64,000 nt of DNA from Nitrobacter sp. Nb-311A (lineage in GTDB: Bacteria > Pseudomonadota > Alphaproteobacteria > Rhizobiales > Xanthobacteraceae): NCBI RefSeq assembly GCF_000152905.1, contig NZ_CH672416.1, positions 330,398 to 394,397 on the forward strand, read 5' to 3'. Of the stretch, positions 1-9,581 are shown piece after piece (the first letter of the stretch is position 1; every line of letters starts with the position of its first letter). The position numbers and the translations under genes were made by a program. The notes beneath the pieces are model-generated. The model did no database searches. It saw nothing but the letters and a program-made list of their open reading frames with translations, and had not been told where the DNA came from.

Positions 1-831
1 GTCGATCGCGAGACATCGAGGATTTCGTTCGTCGTCTCGACCGAAGGCGGAATGAATATTGAGGAAGTCGCCCACAAAACGCCTGAGAAGATCGTGACCT
101 TCTCGGTCGATCCCGTCACGGGGGTGATGGGCCATCACGGCCGCACCGCCGCCAAGGCGCTGGGATTGCGCGGCGATCTCGGCAAGCAGGCGGAGAAGCT
201 GGTGGCGCAGCTTTATAACGCCTTCATCGCCAAGGACATGGCGATGCTGGAAATCAATCCGCTGGTGGTCACGAAGCAAGGCGAACTGCGCGTGCTCGAC
301 GCCAAGATATCGTTCGACAGCAACGCGCTGTACCGCCACTCCGAGGTCGTGGCGCTACGCGACGAGAGCGAGGAAGACGCCAAGGAAATCAAGGCGTCGA
401 GGTATGATCTGAGTTACGTCGCGCTCGACGGCCAGATCGGCTGCATGGTCAACGGCGCCGGCCTTGCCATGGCGACCATGGACATCATCAAGCTCTACGG
501 CATGAGCCCTGCGAACTTCCTCGACGTCGGCGGCGGCGCCACCAAGGACAAGGTCGCCGCCGCCTTCAAGATCATCACCGCCGATCCGAATGTGAAGGGC
601 ATCCTGATCAATATCTTCGGCGGCATCATGAAGTGCGACGTCATCGCCGACGGCGTCGTCGCCGCGGTGAAACAGGTGGGGCTGAATGTGCCGCTGGTGG
701 TTCGCCTCGAAGGCACCAATGTCGACGCCGGCAAGAAGATTATCCGCGAGTCGGGCCTCAACGTGCTGCCCGCCGACGATCTCGACGACGCGGCACAAAA
801 GATCGTCAAGGCCGTGAAGGGGGTCGCGTGA
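1..831 (+). CDS. sucC: Succinate-CoA ligase (ADP-forming) beta subunit, 5' end missing
   Basis: This is the C-terminal two thirds of the beta subunit of succinyl-CoA synthetase, which with SucD makes succinate and ATP (or GTP) from succinyl-CoA in the TCA cycle. The frame is open from base 1 and begins inside the ATP-grasp domain ([20 protein letters not shown]), so the true start lies upstream of the window; the ATG at 52 is internal. The C-terminal CoA-ligase domain is complete, with [17 protein letters not shown] and the NIFGGI loop. The TGA overlaps the sucD ATG by one base, which indicates translational coupling. Identity is secure from sequence and context. Confidence 0.97.
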   Translation, partial: VDRETSRISFVVSTEGGMNIEEVAHKTPEKIVTFSVDPVTGVMGHHGRTAAKALGLRGDLGKQAEKLVAQLYNAFIAKDMAMLEINPLVVTKQGELRVLDAKISFDSNALYRHSEVVALRDESEEDAKEIKASRYDLSYVALDGQIGCMVNGAGLAMATMDIIKLYGMSPANFLDVGGGATKDKVAAAFKIITADPNVKGILINIFGGIMKCDVIADGVVAAVKQVGLNVPLVVRLEGTNVDAGKKIIRESGLNVLPADDLDDAAQKIVKAVKGVA

Positions 832-1715
832 TGTCCATCCTGATCGACAAGAACACCAGGGTCATCTGCCAGGGCTTCACCGGCAAGAACGGCACGTTCC
901 ATTCCGAGGCCGCCATCGCCTACGGCACCAAGATGGTCGGCGGCACCTCCCCGGGCAAAGGCGGACAGACCCATCTCGACCTGCCGGTGTTCGACACCGT
1001 CCGCGAAGCCCGCGAGGCGACCGGCGCCGACGCCAGCGTAGTCTATGTGCCGCCGGCAGGCGCCGCAGATGCGATATGCGAGGCGATCGACGCCGAAATC
1101 CCGCTGATCGTCTGTATCACGGAGGGCATTCCGGTGCTGGACATGGTGCGGGTCAAGCGCTCGCTGTCGGGTTCGAAGTCGCGGCTGATCGGGCCGAATT
1201 GCCCGGGCGTCGTGACCGCGGGCGAATGCAAGATCGGCATCATGCCGGCGAACATCTTCAAAACCGGCAATGTCGGCATCGTCTCCCGCTCAGGCACGCT
1301 GACCTATGAGGCGGTGTTCCAGACCAGTCAGGAGGGCCTCGGTCAGACCACGGCGGTCGGCATCGGCGGCGACCCGGTCAAGGGCACGGAGTTCATCGAC
1401 GTGCTGGAAATGTTTCTGGCCGACCCCAAGACCAGCGCGATCGTCATGATCGGCGAGATCGGCGGTTCGGCCGAGGAAGACGCCGCCCAGTTCCTGATCG
1501 ACGAGGCCAAACGCGGCCGCAAGAAGCCCGTGGTCGGCTTCATTGCCGGGGTCACAGCGCCTCCAGGCCGCCGCATGGGACATGCGGGCGCGATCATTTC
1601 CGGTGGAAAGGGCGATGCCGTATCCAAGACTGCGGCCATGGAAGCGGCCGGAATCGTGGTTTCCCCGTCCCCCGCACGATTGGGAAAAACTCTTGTCGAA
1701 AAATTGAAGTCCTGA
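831..1715 (+). CDS. sucD: Succinate-CoA ligase alpha subunit
   Basis: Alpha subunit of succinyl-CoA synthetase, 294 residues, the usual length. It carries the CoA-binding Rossmann domain at the N-terminus ([10 protein letters not shown]) and the ligase domain with the phosphohistidine loop near the C-terminus ([14 protein letters not shown], in which the His of GHAG is phosphorylated in the family). GPNCPG lies mid-protein. The start ATG at 831 overlaps the sucC stop. An in-frame extension back to 633 exists but runs inside sucC and is not used. It acts in the cytosol as an alpha2beta2 or alphabeta complex with SucC. Confidence 0.98.
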   Translation: MSILIDKNTRVICQGFTGKNGTFHSEAAIAYGTKMVGGTSPGKGGQTHLDLPVFDTVREAREATGADASVVYVPPAGAADAICEAIDAEIPLIVCITEGIPVLDMVRVKRSLSGSKSRLIGPNCPGVVTAGECKIGIMPANIFKTGNVGIVSRSGTLTYEAVFQTSQEGLGQTTAVGIGGDPVKGTEFIDVLEMFLADPKTSAIVMIGEIGGSAEEDAAQFLIDEAKRGRKKPVVGFIAGVTAPPGRRMGHAGAIISGGKGDAVSKTAAMEAAGIVVSPSPARLGKTLVEKLKS

Positions 1716-1847
1716 TTCATCTCTTGGTTCTTTTCGGCGGGAAGTTTCTCCCCAAATAAGGTAACGTTTGAATTCGCTCTGATCTCGCCGGGGGGAAAGC
1801 GCGTGCGCTGTCTGTCACGCGCATGACCGAAAACGTCAGGACGCGAT

Positions 1848-4805
1848 ATGTCTCGCCAGGACGCGAATACCGCATTTGCCCTTTCCTCGTTCTTGCAGGG
1901 CGCGAATGCCAGCTACATCGACGGACTTTACGCCCGCTATCAGAAGGATCCCGGTTCGGTCGACGCCGAGTGGCAGGAATTCTTCAAAAGCCTGAAGGAC
2001 TCTCCGCGGGACGTCGAAAAGAACGCGGAAGGCCCATCCTGGGAGAGGACCAACTGGCCGTTGGCGCCCCGGGACGACCTCACCTCAGCGCTCGACGGCA
2101 ACTGGACTCAGCCCGAAAAGATCATGCACGCCAGGACGCGGGAGAGGACGGAAGCGAAAGCTTCGGCGCTCGCCGGCGTCGACGTCAATCAGGCGACGCG
2201 CGACTCGGTTCGCGCGCTGATGCTGATCCGCGCGTACCGCATGCGCGGGCACTTTCATGCCAAACTCGACCCGCTCGGTCTCGAGCCTACGCGCGATCAT
2301 GAAGAACTCGATCCCCGCGCCTACGGCTTCACCGAGGCCGACATGGATCGCAAGATCTTCCTCGATCACGTGCTCGGGCTCGAATACGGCACGCTGCGCG
2401 AGATCGTGGCGATCTGCCGGCGCACTTACTGCCAGACGCTCGGCGTCGAGTTCATGCACATTTCAAACGCCGCGCAGAAGGGCTGGATTCAAGAGCGCAT
2501 CGAAGGGCCGGACAAGGAGATCAGCTTCACGCCGGAAGGCCGGCGCGCCATCCTGACCAAGCTCATCGAGGCTGAAGGTTTCGAGAAGTTCTGCGATGTC
2601 AAATTCACCGGGACCAAGCGCTTCGGCCTCGACGGCGGCGAGTCGCTGATCCCCGCGCTTGAGCAGATCATCAAGCGCGGCGGCAACCTCGGCGTAAAGG
2701 AAATCGTGATCGGCATGCCGCACCGCGGGCGGCTGAACGTGCTGACGCAGGTGATGGGCAAGCCTCATCGTGCGCTGTTCCATGAGTTCAAGGGCGGTTC
2801 GGTGAATCCGGACGCGGTCGAGGGCTCCGGCGACGTCAAGTATCATCTCGGCGCGTCGAGCGACCGCGAGTTCGACAACAATCGGATCCACCTGTCGCTG
2901 ACCGCCAATCCCTCACACCTCGAAATCGTGGATCCGGTAGTACTCGGCAAGGTGCGCGCCAAGCAGGATCAGCACGGCGATCCGCCCGAGCAGCGCGATT
3001 CCGTGCTGCCGCTGTTGATGCACGGCGACGCCGCCTTCGCGGGACAGGGCGTGGTGGCGGAATGTTTCGCCTTGTCGGACCTGAAGGGGTACCGCACCGG
3101 GGGCTCGATCCACTTCATCGTCAACAACCAGATAGGCTTCACCACCTATCCGCGCTACTCCCGCTCATCGCCCTATCCGTCCGACGTCGCGAAGATGATC
3201 GACGCACCCATCTTCCACGTCAATGGCGACGATCCGGAAGCCGTGGTGTTCGCCGCCAAGGTCGCCGTCGAATTCCGGCAGAAATTCCACAAGCCGGTCG
3301 TGATCGACATGTTCTGCTATCGCCGCCACGGTCACAACGAAGGCGACGAGCCGTCATTCACCAATCCGACGATGTACAAGAAGATCGCAACGCACCCCTC
3401 GACGCTCGAACTCTACGCCAGGCGGTTGGCCGCCGAGGGCGTCATAACCGAGGGCGAGATCGAAAAACTGAAAGCCGACTGGCGCGCGCGGCTGGACGCC
3501 GAGTTCGAGGCCGGCGCCGGCTACAAGCCGAACAAGGCCGACTGGCTCGACGGCAAGTGGGCCGGCTTCAAACTCGCCGATCAGAACGAGGAGCCGCGCC
3601 GTGGCGTCACCGGCGTGAACACCGAGACTCTGAAGGAGATCGGCCGCAGCATCACGCGGGCGCCGGACGGCTTCCGGGTGCATCGCACGGTGCAGCGTTT
3701 TCTCGATAACCGCGCCAAAACGATCGAGAGCGGCGCCGGGCTCGATTGGGCGACGGCCGAGGCGCTGGCCTTCTGCACGCTGATGCTGGAGCACCACAAC
3801 GTCCGCCTGTCCGGCCAGGACAGCGAGCGCGGCACCTTCTCGCAGCGACATTCCGTGCTGTTCGATCAGGAAGACGAGAGTCGTTACACGCCGTTCAACC
3901 ATCTCGGCGCGGACCAGGGTCGCTACGAGGTCATCAACTCGCTGCTGTCGGAAGAAGCCGTGCTCGGTTTCGAGTACGGCTATTCGCTCGCGGAGCCCAA
4001 CACGCTGACAATGTGGGAAGCGCAGTTCGGCGACTTCGCCAACGGCGCGCAGGTGGTGTTCGACCAGTTCATCTCCTCCGGTGAACGCAAGTGGCTGCGC
4101 ATGTCAGGTCTCGTCTGCATGCTGCCCCACGGCTATGAGGGCCAGGGACCGGAGCATTCCTCCGCGCGGCTGGAGCGCTTCCTGCAAATGTGCGCGGAAG
4201 ACAATCTGCAGGTCGTCAACATCACGACTCCGGCCAATCATTTTCATGCGCTGCGCCGTCAATTGAAGCGCCAGATCCGCAAGCCTCTGATCATGATGAC
4301 GCCGAAGTCGCTGCTGCGTCACAAGCGGGCGGTATCGCGCCTCGACGAACTCGGCGCCGACACCGCATTCCACCGTATCCTCTACGACGACGCGGCGATG
4401 CAGCCGGAACAGAAGATCAGGCTGGTGAACGACGATGAAATTCGCCGCGTGGTGCTATGCTCCGGCAAGGTCTACTATGATCTCTACGAGGAACGCGAGA
4501 AGCGCGACATCAATGATGTATACCTGATGCGGATCGAACAATTGTATCCCGTTCCGCTGAAGGCGCTGGTGCACGTCCTCGGCAGCTTCAGGAACGCCGA
4601 GATCGTCTGGTGCCAGGAAGAACCGCGCAATATGGGTGCATGGCACTTCATCGAGCCCTACCTCGAATGGATTCTCAACCAGATCGGCTCATCCAACAAG
4701 CGTCCGCGTTATGCCGGCCGCGCCGCGGCCGCAGCCACCGCGACGGGGTTGATGTCGAAGCATCTTGCTCAGCTCAAGGCGCTCATCGACGAGGCGCTGG
4801 ACTGA
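1848..4805 (+). CDS. sucA: 2-oxoglutarate dehydrogenase E1 component
   Basis: Thiamine-diphosphate-dependent E1 of the 2-oxoglutarate dehydrogenase complex, 985 residues, typical for Rhizobiales. It decarboxylates 2-oxoglutarate and transfers the succinyl group to the lipoyl arm of SucB. The N-terminal targeting helix ([18 protein letters not shown]), the GMPHRGRLN motif, the ThDP-binding region ([12 protein letters not shown] through VNNQIGFTT) and the C-terminal transketolase domain ([20 protein letters not shown]) are all visible. It starts at ATG 1848 (MSRQDAN), 132 bp after sucD. SucB follows after 109 bp, so the whole set is probably one TCA operon. Confidence 0.98.
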   Translation: MSRQDANTAFALSSFLQGANASYIDGLYARYQKDPGSVDAEWQEFFKSLKDSPRDVEKNAEGPSWERTNWPLAPRDDLTSALDGNWTQPEKIMHARTRERTEAKASALAGVDVNQATRDSVRALMLIRAYRMRGHFHAKLDPLGLEPTRDHEELDPRAYGFTEADMDRKIFLDHVLGLEYGTLREIVAICRRTYCQTLGVEFMHISNAAQKGWIQERIEGPDKEISFTPEGRRAILTKLIEAEGFEKFCDVKFTGTKRFGLDGGESLIPALEQIIKRGGNLGVKEIVIGMPHRGRLNVLTQVMGKPHRALFHEFKGGSVNPDAVEGSGDVKYHLGASSDREFDNNRIHLSLTANPSHLEIVDPVVLGKVRAKQDQHGDPPEQRDSVLPLLMHGDAAFAGQGVVAECFALSDLKGYRTGGSIHFIVNNQIGFTTYPRYSRSSPYPSDVAKMIDAPIFHVNGDDPEAVVFAAKVAVEFRQKFHKPVVIDMFCYRRHGHNEGDEPSFTNPTMYKKIATHPSTLELYARRLAAEGVITEGEIEKLKADWRARLDAEFEAGAGYKPNKADWLDGKWAGFKLADQNEEPRRGVTGVNTETLKEIGRSITRAPDGFRVHRTVQRFLDNRAKTIESGAGLDWATAEALAFCTLMLEHHNVRLSGQDSERGTFSQRHSVLFDQEDESRYTPFNHLGADQGRYEVINSLLSEEAVLGFEYGYSLAEPNTLTMWEAQFGDFANGAQVVFDQFISSGERKWLRMSGLVCMLPHGYEGQGPEHSSARLERFLQMCAEDNLQVVNITTPANHFHALRRQLKRQIRKPLIMMTPKSLLRHKRAVSRLDELGADTAFHRILYDDAAMQPEQKIRLVNDDEIRRVVLCSGKVYYDLYEEREKRDINDVYLMRIEQLYPVPLKALVHVLGSFRNAEIVWCQEEPRNMGAWHFIEPYLEWILNQIGSSNKRPRYAGRAAAAATATGLMSKHLAQLKALIDEALD

Positions 4806-4914
4806 CACCAACACTCATGTCGGACTGAAACGCGAGGCTCCTTGCTGCGGATATCTTCGGGCATCCATGCCGCCGTCTTCAGGACAAGTCGGCCATGACG
4901 AAAGGAAGAGGACC

Positions 4915-6201
4915 ATGACCGAGATACGCGTTCCGACGCTCGGCGAATCGGTAACCGAGGCCACTATCGGAAAATGGTTCAAGAAGCCCGGCGACGCCGT
5001 GTCCGTCGACGAGCCGCTCGTCGAACTCGAAACCGACAAGGTGACTATCGAAGTGCCTGCGCCCTCCGCCGGCACGCTCGCCGAGCTCGTCGCCAAGGAG
5101 GGCGAAACGGTTGCCGTCGGCGCGCTGCTTGGACAGATCACCGAAGGCGGCGCATCGGCGAAACCGGCGGCGGTTAAAGCGCAAGGCATCGCTCCCGAAA
5201 GCGCGACCGGACGCCCGGACCTTAAGTCGGACACCACGAAGCCGATCAACGCAGGCCCGGAGGAACCGCGGCCCAGACCGGAAGCCGCGGCGCCGACCGA
5301 TGCACCGCTCGCCCCCTCGGTGCGTAAACTCTCCGCCGAGAGCGGCATCGATGCCTCGACCGTTCCGGGCTCCGGCAAGGACGGCCGCGTCACCAAGAGT
5401 GATATGCTGGCCGCGATCGAAGAGGCAGCCTCCGCTCCGACCCCGGTCCACCAGCCGGCGGCCGCCATGCAGGTTCGCGCGCCCTCTCCTCAGGACGACG
5501 CCTCGCGGGAGGAGCGCGTGAAGATGACGCGGCTGCGCCAGACCATCGCGCGCCGCCTCAAGGAGGTGCAGAACACCGCCGCGATACTGACGACCTTCAA
5601 CGAGGTCGACATGACCGGCGTCATGACGCTGCGTTCGCACTACAAGGATGCATTCGAGAAGAAACATGGTGTGAAGCTCGGATTCATGGGCTTCTTCACC
5701 AAGGCCATCGTGCAGGCGCTGAAGGACATTCCGGCCGTCAACGCTGAAATCGACGGCGGCGATCTGATCTACAAGAATTACTATCACATCGGAATCGCCG
5801 TCGGTACCGACAAGGGACTGGTGGTGCCCGTGGTGCGCGACTGCGATCACAAATCGATCGCCGAGATCGAGAAGAGCATCGCCGATTACGGCCGCCGCGC
5901 CCGCGACGGCCGGCTCAAGATCGAGGAGATGCAGGGCGGAACCTTCACCATCACCAATGGCGGCATCTACGGCTCGCTGATGTCGACGCCGATCCTGAAC
6001 GCGCCGCAGGCCGGCATCCTTGGGATGCACAAGATTCAGGAGCGGCCGGTGGCGATCGACGGCAAGGTGGAAATCCGGCCCATGATGTATCTCGCGCTCT
6101 CCTACGATCACCGCGTCATCGACGGCAAGGAGGCCGTCACCTTTCTCGTGCGCGTCAAGGAGTCGCTCGAAGATCCGGCGCGGCTGGTGCTGGATCTGTA
6201 A
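4915..6201 (+). CDS. sucB: Dihydrolipoyllysine succinyltransferase (E2 of 2-oxoglutarate dehydrogenase)
   Basis: E2 core of the 2-oxoglutarate dehydrogenase complex, 428 residues. Domains in order: lipoyl domain (residues 1-75, lipoyl-lysine K42 in ETDKVT), an Ala/Pro-rich linker, a peripheral subunit-binding domain (about 128-165, [12 protein letters not shown]), a second linker and the trimeric catalytic domain ending in [12 protein letters not shown], which holds the active-site His and Asp. ATG 4915 was chosen because a purine-rich Shine-Dalgarno (AGGAAGAGG) precedes it and [13 protein letters not shown] is the standard N-terminus; the upstream in-frame extension reads into the sucA end. 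Confidence 0.97.
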   Translation: MTEIRVPTLGESVTEATIGKWFKKPGDAVSVDEPLVELETDKVTIEVPAPSAGTLAELVAKEGETVAVGALLGQITEGGASAKPAAVKAQGIAPESATGRPDLKSDTTKPINAGPEEPRPRPEAAAPTDAPLAPSVRKLSAESGIDASTVPGSGKDGRVTKSDMLAAIEEAASAPTPVHQPAAAMQVRAPSPQDDASREERVKMTRLRQTIARRLKEVQNTAAILTTFNEVDMTGVMTLRSHYKDAFEKKHGVKLGFMGFFTKAIVQALKDIPAVNAEIDGGDLIYKNYYHIGIAVGTDKGLVVPVVRDCDHKSIAEIEKSIADYGRRARDGRLKIEEMQGGTFTITNGGIYGSLMSTPILNAPQAGILGMHKIQERPVAIDGKVEIRPMMYLALSYDHRVIDGKEAVTFLVRVKESLEDPARLVLDL

Positions 6202-6219
6202 TTCAAGCTCGAGCATGTT

Positions 6220-6309
6220 CGCTTCTGATTGAATCAGAAGCGAGGCTCTATGATTTTGTTTGACGCGTTTTCCTCACGCGAACAGGTCTCCCACTTCGCT
6301 CGAAAACGC
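6220..6309. repeat. Dispersed intergenic repeat copy with hairpin after sucB
   Basis: An 11-bp palindrome (CGCTTCTGATT, one G, AATCAGAAGCG; 6220-6242) is followed by an element bounded by GCGTTTTC (6265-6272) and GAAAACGC (6302-6309). The same ends and internal text (TCACGCGAAC, CGCTCGAAAACGC) recur near 8430, 26720, 35786 and 35902. The hairpin may terminate or attenuate suc transcription before the next gene. Confidence 0.7.
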
Positions 6310-6323
6310 TATAAGGCAACCAC

Positions 6324-6824
6324 ATGACGCAAATCCTGCTGAAGTCCAATATCAGAACCGCCGAGCTTGGTCATTTAACCGCCATCGATCTGGAGTTGAA
6401 TGCCGTCATTTTGGAGTTGGTGTATCTGGCTTGTTTGAGCTTCGAGCACGGTCCATCCGCCGCAGGGATGTACCTCTCCGAGTATGGCGGGGAAATCAAA
6501 AGCGTTAGCTATGAGAATCCGCTGGATGTTCTGGGAGACTTCAAGAACATCTCGAAAAAATCCGCGGACTGGGTTCTGTCACGAACGTTGTTCTACCACG
6601 ACAACCATAGGCGACGGGCAAGGGCCGATCAGGAGAAGGCAAGCGCTGACGAAAAGCATCAATCGATCATCGAGAAAAAGCTTGGCAACCTCGACAACGC
6701 CCACGCTTTGAGGCGAAAGTTGATCAAGGACGGAGCCGACCCCGACGAGCTCAACCGGCTCATCGGAGGGTTGCTCTTCGAGCAGCGTGCAAAACTGATT
6801 CCCGGGCCGGACCAGACGGGTTGA
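6324..6824 (+). CDS. Hypothetical protein between sucB and lpdA
   Basis: I do not recognise this 166-residue protein. It has no signal peptide and no obvious membrane span. The first 60 residues are fairly hydrophobic ([17 protein letters not shown]). The middle is highly charged and probably helical ([19 protein letters not shown]), and the C-terminal part contains [20 protein letters not shown]. It sits on the same strand as sucB and lpdA and ends 10 bp before the lpdA ATG, so it is likely cotranscribed. No strong Shine-Dalgarno is visible. The repeat just upstream suggests this spacer has been a site of insertion. Confidence 0.6.
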   Translation: MTQILLKSNIRTAELGHLTAIDLELNAVILELVYLACLSFEHGPSAAGMYLSEYGGEIKSVSYENPLDVLGDFKNISKKSADWVLSRTLFYHDNHRRRARADQEKASADEKHQSIIEKKLGNLDNAHALRRKLIKDGADPDELNRLIGGLLFEQRAKLIPGPDQTG

Positions 6825-6834
6825 GCAGGCATTC

Positions 6835-8238
6835 ATGGCGACTTACGATCTCATCGTTATCGGCACCGGCCCCGGCGGCTACGTCTGCGCCATTCGCGCG
6901 GCGCAGCTCGGCATGAAAGTCGCCGTGGTCGAGAAGAACCCGACGCTTGGCGGCACCTGCCTCAATGTCGGCTGCATGCCGTCGAAGGCGCTGCTGCACG
7001 CCTCCGAGATGTTTCAGGAAGCCGGACATTCATTCGCAAAAATGGGCATCGGCGTCAGTGCGCCGAAGCTCGATTTGCCGGCGATGATGGGCTTCAAGCA
7101 GCAGGGCATCGACGGCAACGTCAAGGGCGTCGAGTACCTGATGAAGAAGAACAAGATCAATGTCATCAGCGGCACTGGCCGCATCCTCGCAGCCGGCAGG
7201 ATCGAGGTGACGACCGCCGACGGCGGGAAACAGACGGTTGAAGCGAAAAACATCGTGATCGCAACCGGCTCCGATGTCGCGAAGCTCAAAGGCGTTGCGA
7301 TCGACGAGAAGCGCATCGTGTCATCGACCGGCGCATTGTCTCTCGACAAAGTACCGGGAAAACTTCTGATCATCGGAGCCGGCGTGATCGGACTCGAACT
7401 CGGCTCGGTGTGGCGCCGCCTCGGCGCGCAGGTGACGGTCGTGGAATTTCTCGACCGCATCCTGCCCGGCATGGACGGCGAGATCGCCAGGCAATTCCAG
7501 CGCATTCTCGAAAAGCAGGGCTTTGCATTTAAACTCGGAGCCAAGGTCACCGGCGTCGATACATCAGGCGAGACGCTGTCGGCGCAGGTTGAGCCCGCAG
7601 CGGGCGGCGCGGGCGAAACCATCGAAGCCGACGTGGTGCTGGTTGCGATCGGCCGCGCGCCCTACACCCGGGACCTCGGCCTCAAGGAAGCCGGCGTCGC
7701 GCTTGATAATCGCGGCCGCGTGGAGATCGACAAGCATTTCGCGACCAGCGTCAAGGGCATTTACGCCATCGGCGATGTCGTCCGAGGGCCGATGCTCGCC
7801 CACAAGGCTGAGGATGAGGGCGTGGCCTGTGCGGAGATTCTCGCGGGACAAGCCGGCCATGTGAGCTACGACGTGATCCCCAGCGTGATCTACACAACGC
7901 CCGAGGTGTCGTCAGTCGGCAGGACCGAGGAGGAGCTGAAGCAGGCCGGTACCGCCTATGCCGTCGGCAAGTTTCCGTTCACGGCCAATGGCCGTTCCAA
8001 GGTCAATCAGACCACCGACGGTTTTGTGAAAATTCTTGCGGACGCGAAAACCGACCGCGTGCTCGGTGTTCACATCATCGGCCGCGAAGCCGGCGAGATG
8101 ATCCAGGAGGCTTGCGTGCTGATGGAGTTCGGCGGCTCGGCGGAAGACCTCGCCCGAACCTGCCATGCGCATCCGACACGATCGGAAGCCATCAAGGAAG
8201 CCGCCCTCGCGGTTGGAAAACGCGCCATTCACATGTGA
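6835..8238 (+). CDS. lpdA: Dihydrolipoamide dehydrogenase (E3)
   Basis: FAD-dependent E3 that reoxidises the lipoyl groups of 2-oxoacid dehydrogenase complexes and passes electrons to NAD+. It is 467 residues. The N-terminal FAD-binding GTGPGGYV, the redox disulfide [13 protein letters not shown] (C42 and C47), the NAD-binding [13 protein letters not shown] and the C-terminal HAHPTRSEA with the catalytic His are all present. As the last gene of the suc cluster it probably serves the SucA-SucB complex directly. The end is followed by a large intergenic repeat. Confidence 0.97.
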   Translation: MATYDLIVIGTGPGGYVCAIRAAQLGMKVAVVEKNPTLGGTCLNVGCMPSKALLHASEMFQEAGHSFAKMGIGVSAPKLDLPAMMGFKQQGIDGNVKGVEYLMKKNKINVISGTGRILAAGRIEVTTADGGKQTVEAKNIVIATGSDVAKLKGVAIDEKRIVSSTGALSLDKVPGKLLIIGAGVIGLELGSVWRRLGAQVTVVEFLDRILPGMDGEIARQFQRILEKQGFAFKLGAKVTGVDTSGETLSAQVEPAAGGAGETIEADVVLVAIGRAPYTRDLGLKEAGVALDNRGRVEIDKHFATSVKGIYAIGDVVRGPMLAHKAEDEGVACAEILAGQAGHVSYDVIPSVIYTTPEVSSVGRTEEELKQAGTAYAVGKFPFTANGRSKVNQTTDGFVKILADAKTDRVLGVHIIGREAGEMIQEACVLMEFGGSAEDLARTCHAHPTRSEAIKEAALAVGKRAIHM

Positions 8239-8274
8239 GGACCGCGAGGCCAAGTTAGTTTGTCGCGATCCTTA

Positions 8275-8472
8275 GAGCATGATCCTGAAAAGTGGAAACC
8301 GGTTTTCGGAAAAGATCATGCTCAAACAAAAAGATAAGCGACGAGTCCGATTCAACGCAATTGAAACAGACTCTAGCGACTTTCACCGCTTCATGGAAAC
8401 GGTGGAAGTCTCTATCTTTATGTTTTGACGCGTTTTCTTCACGCGAACCGGATTCCACTCGCTCGAAAACGC
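8275..8472. repeat. Composite dispersed repeat between lpdA and xerC
   Basis: The element opens with an imperfect palindrome whose arms GAGCATGATC (8275-8284) and GATCATGCTC (8314-8323) are perfect. It contains a near-perfect hairpin (GACTTTCACCG with CGGTGGAAGTC) and closes with GCGTTTTC (8430-8437) and GAAAACGC (8465-8472). Parts of it recur at 18596 and 26640. It separates the convergent lpdA and xerC and may act as a bidirectional terminator. Confidence 0.75.
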
Positions 8473-8477
8473 TATGG

Positions 8478-9443
8478 TCAGGCGCGAGGATGCGCCGTCC
8501 TGTAGACTTCCAAGAGCCGCTCGCTGTCGATGCCGGTGTAGATCTGCGTGGTCGAGAGCGACGCGTGGCCGAGCAGTTCCTGGATCGCGCGCAAGTCGCC
8601 GCCGCGGCTCAAGAGGTGCGTGGCGAATGAATGGCGCAACGCATGGGGCGTCGCGCTGTCGGGCAGGCCGAGCGCGCCGCGCATCCGCGCCATCACAAGC
8701 TGGATGATGCGGGCCCTGAGCGGGCCGCCGCGCGCTCCGACAAAGATCGGTCCGTCCGGCGACAGCGAATGCGGGCACATCGCCACATATTCATGAATAA
8801 GAGCCAGCACGTTATGCAGCACCGGCACCATCCGCGTCTTGTTGCCCTTCCCGGTGACAACCAGAACGTCGCCCGCGCCGGGCAGCGGCACGTCGCGGCG
8901 CTTCAGCCCGAGCGCTTCGGAAATCCGCAAGCCGGATCCGTACAACAGCGCCATCACCGCGGCGTCGCGCGCCCAGATCCATGGCTCCCGATCCTCGCCC
9001 GCGCGCTCCGACGCGTCGGCAAATCGTTTCGCCGCGCTCATCTGGATCGGCTTCGGCAGGCTCTTGCCAACCTTCGGCGCGCGGATCGCGCCGAGCGCGC
9101 CGACCTTGCCGAGTCCTTCCCGTTCCAGGAATCGCGCGAACGAGCGCAGCCCCGCCAGCGAACGCATCAACGACCGGCCGCCGATGTCCTCCGCGCGCCG
9201 CGCGGCCATGAAGGCTCGGATATCGCCTGGTTCAAGCGCGGCGAAACGCTCCAGCGTCACCAGCTCGCCCCAGTGCTGGCCGAGAAACATCAGGCATTGC
9301 CTGACATCGCGCGCATAGGCTTCCAGCGTCTTTGCCGACAGCCGCCGCTCGGCCCGCAGATGCGTCAGCCATCGCGCGATCTGCTGCCCGACGTCCGACG
9401 CCGCGCAGGCGGGATCGGGAAGCGGCTCTGCGAGTTTCGCCAT
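8478..9443 (-). CDS. xerC: Tyrosine recombinase XerC
   Basis: Site-specific recombinase of the XerC/XerD pair that resolves chromosome dimers at dif during division. It has an N-terminal SAM-like core-binding domain (ARWLTHLRAERRLSAKTL) and a C-terminal catalytic domain with GSGLRISEAL (Arg), TPHALRHSFATHLL (His-x-x-Arg), LGHASLSTTQIYT (His and Tyr). I chose ATG 9443 (MAKLAEPLPD), which gives 321 residues and lies 7 nt after AGGG; ATG 9446 and 9458 are alternatives. A TATAAT-like -10 box lies at 9472-9477 on this strand. The gene is divergent from priA, as in related genomes. Confidence 0.93.
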   Translation of the reverse strand: MAKLAEPLPDPACAASDVGQQIARWLTHLRAERRLSAKTLEAYARDVRQCLMFLGQHWGELVTLERFAALEPGDIRAFMAARRAEDIGGRSLMRSLAGLRSFARFLEREGLGKVGALGAIRAPKVGKSLPKPIQMSAAKRFADASERAGEDREPWIWARDAAVMALLYGSGLRISEALGLKRRDVPLPGAGDVLVVTGKGNKTRMVPVLHNVLALIHEYVAMCPHSLSPDGPIFVGARGGPLRARIIQLVMARMRGALGLPDSATPHALRHSFATHLLSRGGDLRAIQELLGHASLSTTQIYTGIDSERLLEVYRTAHPRA

Positions 9444-9581
9444 CATCGCACCCTGCATGTTGAGTCCGGCGATTATATCGCGCCGTCCTGGTTTATCCTT
9501 CGCTAATCTTCCGGTTGGCTGGCCTATGGCGCCGTGTCCTCCTAAGCTGGCCGCCACTCCCGACAGAGACCGATTCTCCGG

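Noticed and set aside
4879-6216. 445-codon ORF opposite sucB
   Set aside because: Fully antisense to a well-conserved gene, with His/Arg-rich composition typical of a shadow frame in GC-rich DNA.
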